From Pseudomonadota bacterium (GTDB taxonomy: Bacteria > Pseudomonadota > Alphaproteobacteria > CACIAM-22H2), in contig JAIUNH010000122.1 of assembly GCA_020161965.1 (NCBI GenBank), forward strand, positions 1-9,070: 9,070 bases of DNA, given 5' to 3'. A program made the translations under genes and the position numbers. A model generated the notes under the pieces. It did not search any database, had not been told where the DNA came from, and saw only the letters and a list, made by a program, of their open reading frames with translations. Numbering within the stretch: the first letter of the stretch is position 1; every line of letters starts with the position of its first letter. Shown piece after piece: positions 1 through 5,647 of the stretch.

Positions 1-1512
1 GACGAACAGGTTGCGATCGCCCTTGCGCACGCCGTTGACGACCGGAGCCGCACCGTCGTTGACGAACTCGATCTTCACCTTCGAAACCGGGCCGTCATAG
101 GGGAAGCGCACGACGCCCCAGGCCCAATCGGTGCGATCGGCCAGCGCGCCGAATTTTTCCGAATCGTTGGCGAATTCGATGTCGCGCGTTTCCTTCAAGG
201 CGCCGTCATCGACCGTGACGACCATGCGCGGCGCACCCTGCCAGGCGTCGCCCGCGACGCGCACGGCGAGCGCGCGGCCCTTGGACGACGGCACCAGATC
301 GCGATTGGCGAGCAGGCGGGTCAGCACGTCGTTGCGGTTTACCAGCAACGCGGGCGTGATCCAGATCGTATCGCCGGGCCAGCCTTTGACGTTTGGCGGT
401 TCGAACAAATCCTGGCCCAGACGCTTGCCGTAGACGGGCAGCGCCTGAAGATCGACGACCGGCAGGCCCAGATCGCGATGCAGACCCGCGATCAGCACGG
501 AAGGCGACTTGACGATCGCACCGCGATTTTCCTTGGCCCAGAACGCGTCCGACGTGAAAAGCGCTCGCAAGGCGGGGCGGATTTCGTAGCGGGAATCGCG
601 CATCGCGGCGGCGACGCGCTCGATCTGCGCTTCCGGCGGCAATTGCGGCGACACGAATTCGCGCCACATTTTCTCGGCGATGAATTGCGCCGTGCGCTTC
701 TGTTCGAGGATGATGCGCGCGACGTCATCGGCGTCGAACTGGCCCTTGCGGCCCAGGAATTCCTTCGTGCCGTCGTCGAAATTGCCGCGGAAGAAGCGAT
801 AGCCGTAATCGGCCGTCACCTCGATGCCGCGCCCGGTCAGCGCGCGCGCGATTTCCTTGATGTCGCGCTCGCTGTAATGGCCTTCGCCCAGCGTGAACAG
901 CTCCAGCAATTCGCGCGCGAGGTTTTCGTTCGGGCGGCCCTTGCGGTTGGTGTTGTTGTCGAGATAGCGCAGCATGATCGGCTCGCGCAAAATCTCGTAG
1001 ACCAGGACGGCGAAATTGCCGCCCGCTTCGCGGCGGAACAGAGCGTTCTGATCCGCCATGCGATGCACGTTGTAGGTCACGGCTTCGAACGCCGAGACGA
1101 AGTGGTTATGCCAGAACAGCGTCATCCGCTCGGTTAGCGGCGAGGGCGTAGAAATCATTTCGGCGTACCACCAGGCTTTGAGCTGCTGCAGCTCCTGCCG
1201 GCGCGCGGGAATGAATTTGTCGCGATCCTCCTGCGTCATCTTCGGCCAGTCGCGATAGGCGGGCCAGGGCTTGGACAGAAATTCGGGTGGCGGCACCGCC
1301 GGTTCGCGGCGCATGCGCGACAGCAGAAGGTCCACGGCTTGGCCGCGATCCAGCGGGGCAAGCTCCGCAATTTCTGCGGCCGTGGCGCCGAAGCCGGTGC
1401 GGCTCAAAAGATGGCGGGAATCTTCCAGTGTCAAGGCGCCGGCGGTGCCCGCAACCAGGCCCGTCGCAAGAAGTGTGACCGAAAAACCCAACCCTGCCCA
1501 AAACCGCGCCAT
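1..1512 (-). CDS. Secreted DUF1800 family protein with a CBM60-like C-terminal module (3' end off window)
   Basis: The frame stays open for 504 codons from an ATG at 1512 to the left edge, so the C-terminus is missing. A strong GGAGG lies 5 bases before the ATG and fixes the start. Residues 1-26 form a Sec signal peptide ending in AGA, so the protein is probably exported. DUF1800 landmarks follow in order: HLLSRTGFGA (about 35-44), WHNHF (134-138), NENLARELLELFTLG (195-209) and LFEPPNVKGWPG (369-380). Residues about 415-504 are extra: a GDAW motif, a beta-rich stretch with FVND, then GDRNLFV (498-504), which resembles the calcium-dependent xylan-binding CBM60 fold. The biochemical role of DUF1800 is not established; such genes are often paired with a DUF1501 gene, which would lie beyond the left edge if present. 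The DUF1800 call is firm; the CBM60-like call is by motif memory only. Confidence 0.9.
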   Translation of the reverse strand, partial: MARFWAGLGFSVTLLATGLVAGTAGALTLEDSRHLLSRTGFGATAAEIAELAPLDRGQAVDLLLSRMRREPAVPPPEFLSKPWPAYRDWPKMTQEDRDKFIPARRQELQQLKAWWYAEMISTPSPLTERMTLFWHNHFVSAFEAVTYNVHRMADQNALFRREAGGNFAVLVYEILREPIMLRYLDNNTNRKGRPNENLARELLELFTLGEGHYSERDIKEIARALTGRGIEVTADYGYRFFRGNFDDGTKEFLGRKGQFDADDVARIILEQKRTAQFIAEKMWREFVSPQLPPEAQIERVAAAMRDSRYEIRPALRALFTSDAFWAKENRGAIVKSPSVLIAGLHRDLGLPVVDLQALPVYGKRLGQDLFEPPNVKGWPGDTIWITPALLVNRNDVLTRLLANRDLVPSSKGRALAVRVAGDAWQGAPRMVVTVDDGALKETRDIEFANDSEKFGALADRTDWAWGVVRFPYDGPVSKVKIEFVNDGAAPVVNGVRKGDRNLFV

Positions 1513-1528
1513 TCAAGCCTCCGAATGC

Positions 1529-1558
1529 AAATGCCCTCGGCCTGGGGCGAGGGCATTT
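1529..1558 (-). terminator. 11-bp hairpin between phaC and the DUF1800 gene; possible phaC terminator or leader hairpin
   Basis: AAATGCCCTCG (1529-1539) and CGAGGGCATTT (1548-1558) are perfect inverted arms around an 8-base loop. The hairpin sits about 90 bases after the phaC stop and 17 bases before the DUF1800 gene start. Read on the minus strand, the tail is TTTGCATTC, a weak U-tract, so it is not a textbook intrinsic terminator. It may instead fold in the 5' leader of the DUF1800 mRNA, just ahead of its ribosome binding site. Confidence 0.45.
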
Positions 1559-1572
1559 TGGACTCCATTGGC

Positions 1573-1598
1573 GGCGCTTCGTTACGTCGCGAAGCGCC
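1573..1598. repeat. 9-bp perfect inverted repeat with 8-base loop
   Basis: GGCGCTTCG (1573-1581) and CGAAGCGCC (1590-1598) flank the loop TTACGTCG. It is the first of two hairpins met after the phaC stop on the minus strand, with 14 bases between them. No U-tract follows on the minus strand; on the plus strand the stem is followed by TTTCGG. It could be an mRNA 3'-end stabiliser for phaC, part of a bipartite terminator, or a protein-binding dyad. The sequence does not decide. Confidence 0.5.
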
Positions 1599-1627
1599 TT
1601 TCGGATTCCACTAGCATATTTCGGATT
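1599..1627. repeat. 9-bp direct repeat TTTCGGATT, 20-bp period
   Basis: TTTCGGATT occurs at 1599-1607 and again at 1619-1627, a spacing of 20 bases, close to two helical turns. It lies between phaC and the DUF1800 gene. Between the copies the minus strand reads TATGCT (1613-1618), a 4-of-6 match to a -10 box without a recognisable -35. The layout would suit tandem regulator binding upstream of the DUF1800 gene, but this is inference from spacing alone. Confidence 0.35.
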
Positions 1628-1648
1628 GGATTACACGCGCCGTGTTTG

Positions 1649-3439
1649 TTATTGCGCCTTCACCTTCACATAGGTGCCGGGCGCGGGCCCCAGAACCTTC
1701 AAGCCGCCGTCGCCGGGTTTGCGCGCCGGGATTTGTTCGCCGGCATAGGTCTTCGCCCATTCGTCCCATGTCGGCCACCACGAGCCTTGGCGCTGCGTCG
1801 CGGTTTCGAGCCATTGCTCGGCCCGCTTGGGCAGCTTGTCGTTGACCCAATGGCCGTATTTGCCCGACGCGGGCGGATTGACCACGCCCGCGATATGGCC
1901 CGACGCGGCGAGGCAGAATTTCGTCGGCCCCGTGTAAAGCTGCGTGGCGAGATAAGTCGATTTCCACGGCGCGATGTGATCTTCGCGCGTCGACAGGATG
2001 AACACCGGCAGATCGATCTTGGTGAGATCAATCTTGGTGCCGAGCAGCTTGATCTTGCCGCGCGACAGACGGTTCTCCTGATACATCTGGCGCAGATAGA
2101 AGGAATGCATCGCCGCCGGCATGCGCGTGGAATCGGAATTCCAATAGAGCAGGTCGAACGGGAAGGGCTCCTTGCCCAGCAGATAATTGTTCACGACGAA
2201 CGACCAGATCAGGTCGTTGGCGCGCAGCATGTTGAACGTGTTCGCCATGTCGGCCCCGTCGAGGAAGCCGCGCTCGTTCATCTTCTCCTCGAGGGCCGCC
2301 AACTGCTCCTCGTCGATGAACACCGACAATTCGCCCGCTTCCGCGAAATCGACCATCGTGGTGAAGAACGTCGCCGACGCGACGCGCTTCTCGCCCTTCG
2401 CCGCGAGATAGGCGAGGGTGCATGCCGTCAGCGTGCCGCCCAGGCAATAGCCGATCAGATTGATCTCGCGTTCACCCGTCGCCTTCTCGATCGCGTCCAT
2501 CGCGGCGAGCGGCCCTTCGACCATGTAATCGTCGAAGCTTTTCTCGGCGAGTTCGGCATCGGGATTGACCCAGGACACGACGAACACCGTGTGGCCCTGG
2601 GCGACCGCCCATTTGATGAAGCTGTTCTTCTCGCGCAGATCCAGGATGTAGAACTTGTTGATCCAGGGCGGGACGATCAGCAGCGGCGTCTTCGCCACCG
2701 TTTCGGTCGTCGGCGTGTACTGGATCAATTCCATCAGATCGTTGCGAAACACGACCGCGCCGGGCGTCACGCCGATATTCTCGCCGACGCGGAACGCGTC
2801 CATATCGGTCATGCGGATTTGCAGCTTGCCGTGCCCGCGCTCAAGATCCGCGAGCAGGTTCTGCAAACCCTTCACGAGATTCTCGCCGCCGCTTTCCAGC
2901 GTCTCGCGCAGCACTTCGGGATTGGTCATTGCGAAGTTCGACGGCGCCATCGCGTCGACGAATTGGCGCGTATAGAAATCCACTTTGCGCGCCGTCTTGT
3001 CGTCGAGCCCGTCGACCTCGCGCACGCGGCTTTGCAGCCAGCGCGCCGACAGCAGATAGGATTGCTTGATGAAGTCGAAGACGTAGTTCTCGTCCCACAG
3101 CGCGTCTTTGAAGCGCCGGTCGTCGGCGTTTGGCGTGGCGACGGGTTCGGATTGTTCGCCCAGCATCTTGCGCGTCGTCGACTGCCACAAGGACATGTAG
3201 TCCTGCCACAGCGAGATCTGCGCCTGCACCAGCTTCGCGGGGTTCTGCATCATCCGCGCGGTCATGTCGAAAAACGCCTGACCGAGATTCAGCGGATCGG
3301 GATTGCCGAACGCGAGCGGGCTTTGCCGCGACAGGAAATCGGTCACCACGCGCTGGCTGCGCTCGGCGATGTCGGTCATCATCTTCGACATCTCGACCGG
3401 ATCGGGAAGTTTTGCGTCGCGATCGGGTTTGTCGGCCAT
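1649..3439 (-). CDS. phaC: Class I polyhydroxyalkanoate synthase PhaC
   Basis: This 596-residue enzyme polymerises (R)-3-hydroxyacyl-CoA, typically 3-hydroxybutyryl-CoA, into PHA at the surface of cytoplasmic storage granules. The length fits class I synthases (the Cupriavidus enzyme has 589 residues). The N-terminal PhaC domain runs to about residue 240, including PLAFGNPDPL near 41-50. The alpha/beta-hydrolase part follows, with LLIVPPWINKFYILDL (253-268) and SWVNPD (289-294). The lipase-like box is GYCLGG with nucleophile Cys332; Asp487 (in TREDH) and His515 (in SGHIAG) complete the triad, and the Asp-His spacing of 28 equals that of the Cupriavidus enzyme (D480/H508). GGGAG lies 9 bases before the ATG. 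No phaA, phaB, phasin or phaR gene is visible, so the synthase stands alone here. It diverges from the lipoprotein gene; a TATAAT on the minus strand (3502-3507) may be its -10 box. Confidence 0.98.
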   Translation of the reverse strand: MADKPDRDAKLPDPVEMSKMMTDIAERSQRVVTDFLSRQSPLAFGNPDPLNLGQAFFDMTARMMQNPAKLVQAQISLWQDYMSLWQSTTRKMLGEQSEPVATPNADDRRFKDALWDENYVFDFIKQSYLLSARWLQSRVREVDGLDDKTARKVDFYTRQFVDAMAPSNFAMTNPEVLRETLESGGENLVKGLQNLLADLERGHGKLQIRMTDMDAFRVGENIGVTPGAVVFRNDLMELIQYTPTTETVAKTPLLIVPPWINKFYILDLREKNSFIKWAVAQGHTVFVVSWVNPDAELAEKSFDDYMVEGPLAAMDAIEKATGEREINLIGYCLGGTLTACTLAYLAAKGEKRVASATFFTTMVDFAEAGELSVFIDEEQLAALEEKMNERGFLDGADMANTFNMLRANDLIWSFVVNNYLLGKEPFPFDLLYWNSDSTRMPAAMHSFYLRQMYQENRLSRGKIKLLGTKIDLTKIDLPVFILSTREDHIAPWKSTYLATQLYTGPTKFCLAASGHIAGVVNPPASGKYGHWVNDKLPKRAEQWLETATQRQGSWWPTWDEWAKTYAGEQIPARKPGDGGLKVLGPAPGTYVKVKAQ

Positions 3440-3457
3440 CGGCGTGTTCTCCCGCTT

Positions 3458-3474
3458 GGCCCCGGTCCGGGGCC
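3458..3474. repeat. GC-only 8+8 palindrome in the phaC leader
   Basis: GGCCCCGG (3458-3465), one T, then CCGGGGCC (3467-3474) form a perfect dyad. It lies 4 bases upstream of the phaC ribosome binding site and inside the leader expected from the candidate promoter. As RNA it would fold as a 6-bp GGCCCC/GGGGCC stem with a 5-base loop. It could be an operator or a translational control hairpin; nothing in the sequence names a binding protein. Confidence 0.45.
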
Positions 3475-3501
3475 CTGCACTGGCGTCTTCGTCACGATCT
3501 G

Positions 3502-3509
3502 ATTATAAC
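3502..3509. promoter_or_regulatory. Overlapping divergent -10 candidates for phaC and the lipoprotein gene
   Basis: The only AT-rich patch in the 77-base phaC/lipoprotein gap is ATTATAAC (3502-3509). On the minus strand it reads as a perfect TATAAT (3507 down to 3502), which would start phaC transcription near 3495 with a leader of about 55 bases. On the plus strand it reads TATAAC (3504-3509), only 7 bases before the lipoprotein ATG. No convincing -35 hexamer sits at 16-18 bases on either strand. TTGAAA exists on the minus side but its 12-base spacer is too short. Confidence 0.4.
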
Positions 3510-3516
3510 TCGGCGG

Positions 3517-4419
3517 ATGTTTCAATCTTCTAAATCCAGATTCGTGCCGATTTTGCTGGGGGTTACGTTCCTGGCGGGGTGCGGATCCGACCAGGTCGTG
3601 ACGCGCAATGTGGTCGCCGCAGGCCGCGCGGTGGGCGACGGGATCGCCTCGGTGACGGGTTCGCCCGTGCCCGAACGGCGCGAAGCGGTCGATGCGCCCG
3701 ACCCCGGCAACACGCCTTATCCCAATCTCGGCACGTTCCCGGTGCGCCCGCCGCGCGGCGGGCAGGATGCGCGCGCCGCAGAAGTTCGCACGCTGGAACA
3801 GCAGCGCGACGCCGCCCTTGAGTTCGATGCCAAGCTGCGCGCGATCGATCCCGTGCTCGACCCTGGTGCCCGCCCGCCCGAGCCGCCGGCGATCGCGGCC
3901 ACGGTCGAAGCGCCCGCAACGCCCGTTGCGGCGCCCGTACCCACACCGGTTCCCGTCGCCGTCCCGCCGGCGCCGGCCCCGGCACCGGTCGCAACGCCTG
4001 GACCGCAAGCGGCCGCGCCGATCCTCCGGCCGAACGTGACGCCGGCCCCGGTCGTCGTGCCGCCACCCGTGGCGCCTGCTCAAGTGACACCGCCGCAGAT
4101 CGCGGCGGCCCCGTCGGCGCGTGCGCTGCCGTCGACCGGCGCCATCGTCGGCGCGGTGGATTTCTTGGAAGGCACGGTGCAATTGACACCGCAGGCCAAG
4201 AACGATCTGCGCGCGGCGGTGATCGCAGCGCAGTCGCGCAATGGCATCGTGCGCGTGACGCCCGCCGCGAATGTCGCGCTATCGCCCGTCGATCAGAGCC
4301 TGACCTCGCGGCGCATGGCCGCGATCGCGATCGAGCTTGAAACACTCGGCCTCGACCGGTCGCGCATCATGGTCGATCAAGGCTGGCTGCGCGCCGGCCG
4401 CATCTCGGTCGAATACTAG
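3517..4419 (+). CDS. Pro/Ala-rich lipoprotein with degenerate OmpA-like C-terminal domain
   Basis: The 300-residue product is not a protein I can name. Residues 1-22 are a lipoprotein signal: basic start (KSR), hydrophobic core, lipobox LAGC with Cys22. The next residue, Gly23, does not call for inner-membrane retention, so outer-membrane anchoring is likely. About 90-115 is charged and probably helical. About 122-205 is a low-complexity Pro/Ala/Val linker. From about 208 to the end an OmpA-like pattern appears: VDFLEGTVQLTPQAK, then DQSLTSRRMAAIAIEL (259-274), matching the OmpA LSERRA region. The Arg expected to bind peptidoglycan is kept (Arg266), but the expected Asp aligns with Ala251. 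The ATG was chosen because it gives a proper lipobox, although the frame is open far upstream. No clear Shine-Dalgarno precedes it (CTCGGCGG only). It may tether or space envelope layers; this is inference. Confidence 0.85.
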   Translation: MFQSSKSRFVPILLGVTFLAGCGSDQVVTRNVVAAGRAVGDGIASVTGSPVPERREAVDAPDPGNTPYPNLGTFPVRPPRGGQDARAAEVRTLEQQRDAALEFDAKLRAIDPVLDPGARPPEPPAIAATVEAPATPVAAPVPTPVPVAVPPAPAPAPVATPGPQAAAPILRPNVTPAPVVVPPPVAPAQVTPPQIAAAPSARALPSTGAIVGAVDFLEGTVQLTPQAKNDLRAAVIAAQSRNGIVRVTPAANVALSPVDQSLTSRRMAAIAIELETLGLDRSRIMVDQGWLRAGRISVEY

Positions 4420-4718
4420 ACGATCAACCAGCGTCCGATGGCGACGACGAAGACGCCGATCAACGCGGCGACCATTTCGTCGCGCGCGAAGCGCATGGCG
4501 AGCGCCACGGCCGCCAAGGCGATCAGCTCGGGGATATTGCCCTTCATCGCGACCGGCAGGACGATGCCGACCATCACGGCGAGCGGCGTGCCCTTCAACG
4601 CCGCTTCGACGCGCGGCGTGATCGGAATGAAGCGCATCAGCATATAGCCGCCCACACGGCAGAACAGCGACGCTGCCGCCATCGCCGCGAGGACTGGCAG
4701 GAATTCGGGGCGGAACAT
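4416..4718 (-). CDS. azlD: AzlD family branched-chain amino-acid exporter, small subunit
   Basis: This 100-residue, very hydrophobic inner-membrane protein has the usual AzlD length and pattern: three to four membrane segments (about 4-22, 40-58, 62-78, 82-99). RFIPITPRVEAALKG (29-43) resembles the family segment after the first helix. With AzlC it forms the two-component exporter of leucine, isoleucine, valine and related amino acids (AzlCD of Bacillus, YgaZH of E. coli, BrnFE of Corynebacterium). Its ATG overlaps the azlC stop in TGATG, and an AGGGGG motif inside the azlC end is its ribosome binding site, so translation is probably coupled. At the 3' end its TAG lies on the same CTAG as the TAG of the converging lipoprotein gene, leaving no room for a terminator between them. 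Confidence 0.92.
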   Translation of the reverse strand: MFRPEFLPVLAAMAAASLFCRVGGYMLMRFIPITPRVEAALKGTPLAVMVGIVLPVAMKGNIPELIALAAVALAMRFARDEMVAALIGVFVVAIGRWLIV

Positions 4719-5461
4719 CAGGCGGCCCCCTGGGTCGTGTCGGGCTTATGCGTCAGCGCGGCGACGAGGCCGCCCGCAAGACCGGCCGCGACGATCGTCC
4801 ATCCACCGGGCGCAAAGCGATCGACCACCAGCGCCACGATGGCCGCGACGATCAGGTTGGCATAGGGCACGCGCTTGGCTTTACGCACCGTGCCGATCGC
4901 CATGGCGGCGGAGAAGGCGACCAACAGAAAATCGACGCCCAGCGCCTTGGGATCGGCGAGCAAGCCGCCCATCGTGGCGCCCGCGAACGTGCCCAGCAGC
5001 CAGGGCCCGAAACTGGCGACGCCCGAGCCGAGCACGAAACCGGCGTCGCGCTCGCCGTCGTTATAGGCGGCCATTGACAGCACCCAGTTCCCGTCGCCAA
5101 GCACGGCAAGGGTGGGGTAGGCGAAAGCCGGACTGGTCTTCGACAGCCACGGCCACATCGATGCGCTGTAGAGAAGGTAGCGCGCATTGAGCAGAACGAT
5201 CGCCGCCGCGACCGCCGCAATACCGGCCGATCCGCCGCCGTCGATGCCCGTGCCGGTCAAGGCGCTCGCCGCCGCGATCTGCGCCGTGCCGGAATAGATG
5301 GCGGCCGACATCGCCATCGCCTCGGCCAGCCAAATGCCCGCTTCGCGCGACAACAGGCCGAAGGCGAGGCCGTAAAACAGGATGCCGATCGACATCGGCT
5401 GGCCGCGCCAGAAGCCGCGCTTGAAGCCCGCCCAACCGACCGTGATGGAATCCGAAACCAT
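4718..5461 (-). CDS. azlC: AzlC family branched-chain amino-acid exporter, large subunit
   Basis: The 247-residue polytopic inner-membrane protein is the large half of the AzlCD exporter. Family marks in order: GFKRGFWRGQPMSIGILFYG (about 12-31), an AIYSGTAQIAAASAL stretch near 54-68, LLNARYLLYSASMWPWL near 90-106, then several hydrophobic segments to the C-terminus. I chose the ATG at 5461 because GGGAG (5472-5476, minus strand) sits 10-11 bases before it. A GTG in the same frame at 5485 would add 8 residues (reading MAAGRDTP) but would put the ribosome binding site inside the gene. The substrate is assigned from the family and not proven by sequence. It is transcribed divergently from alaC-hom and starts an azlC-azlD operon. 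Confidence 0.93.
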   Translation of the reverse strand: MVSDSITVGWAGFKRGFWRGQPMSIGILFYGLAFGLLSREAGIWLAEAMAMSAAIYSGTAQIAAASALTGTGIDGGGSAGIAAVAAAIVLLNARYLLYSASMWPWLSKTSPAFAYPTLAVLGDGNWVLSMAAYNDGERDAGFVLGSGVASFGPWLLGTFAGATMGGLLADPKALGVDFLLVAFSAAMAIGTVRKAKRVPYANLIVAAIVALVVDRFAPGGWTIVAAGLAGGLVAALTHKPDTTQGAA

Positions 5462-5471
5462 AGGGGTATCT

Positions 5472-5476
5472 CTCCC
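5472..5476 (-). promoter_or_regulatory. Ribosome binding site that decides the azlC start
   Basis: The minus strand reads GGGAGAGATACCCCTATG, so GGGAG lies at a workable distance from the ATG at 5461. It favours this start over the in-frame GTG at 5485. Confidence 0.6.
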
Positions 5477-5528
5477 GGCGGCCACGACGCTGTCAAACGC
5501 GGCGAAAACATGGCCGCCGCGCGCATAT

Positions 5529-5540
5529 TGTCCTGGGACA
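5529..5540. repeat. Small dyad TGTCC-TG-GGACA in the azlC/alaC gap
   Basis: TGTCC (5529-5533) and GGACA (5536-5540) form a short perfect dyad about 70 bases upstream of azlC and 108 upstream of alaC, a reasonable place for an operator between divergent genes. Five-base arms occur easily by chance, and no known regulator motif, including an Lrp box, is recognised. Confidence 0.25.
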
Positions 5541-5566
5541 GCAAAGTCTTAGGAAAAGCCCTTTTT

Positions 5567-5581
5567 CGGGTGCGCGACCCG
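5567..5581 (+). repeat. Weak inverted repeat CGGGT-GCGCG-ACCCG
   Basis: CGGGT (5567-5571) and ACCCG (5577-5581) flank a 5-base loop, after a run of five T. It lies about 66 bases upstream of alaC. TAGATA (5593-5598) downstream is a poor -10 candidate without a -35, so the alaC promoter cannot be placed with confidence. The remainder of the 5462-5647 gap shows no gene. Confidence 0.25.
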
Positions 5582-5607
5582 CCTCAGCGATGTAGATAGA
5601 CCCTCCT

Positions 5608-5623
5608 GGCGCCGTGGGGCGCC
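5608..5623 (+). repeat. GC hairpin in the alaC leader
   Basis: GGCGCC (5608-5613), loop GTGG, GGCGCC (5618-5623) form a compact 6-bp hairpin. It ends 6 bases before the AGAAGG ribosome binding site (5630-5635) of alaC, so if transcribed it would sit next to the start region. No leader peptide or U-tract accompanies it, so a classical attenuator is not supported. Confidence 0.4.
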
Positions 5624-5647
5624 GAATCCAGAAGGCCAATTCGTGCC

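Noticed and set aside
478..1137. Plus-strand open frame of 219 codons in the left block
   Set aside because: It overlaps the continuous minus-strand DUF1800 frame, whose family motifs are unmistakable.
1271..3502. A plus-strand open frame of 743 codons opposite phaC
   Set aside because: It is antisense to a textbook PHA synthase, its product is rich in Arg/His/Ala with no recognisable domain, and it arises from the high-GC codon bias of phaC.
3890..4110. GC-rich repetitive stretch considered as a DNA repeat array
   Set aside because: It encodes the Pro/Ala/Val linker of the lipoprotein; the units are irregular and explained by protein low complexity.
5462..5500. TTGACA on the minus strand as a -35 box for azlC
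   Set aside because: At a 17-base spacer the -10 would be AGAGAT, which overlaps the azlC ribosome binding site and leaves no leader.
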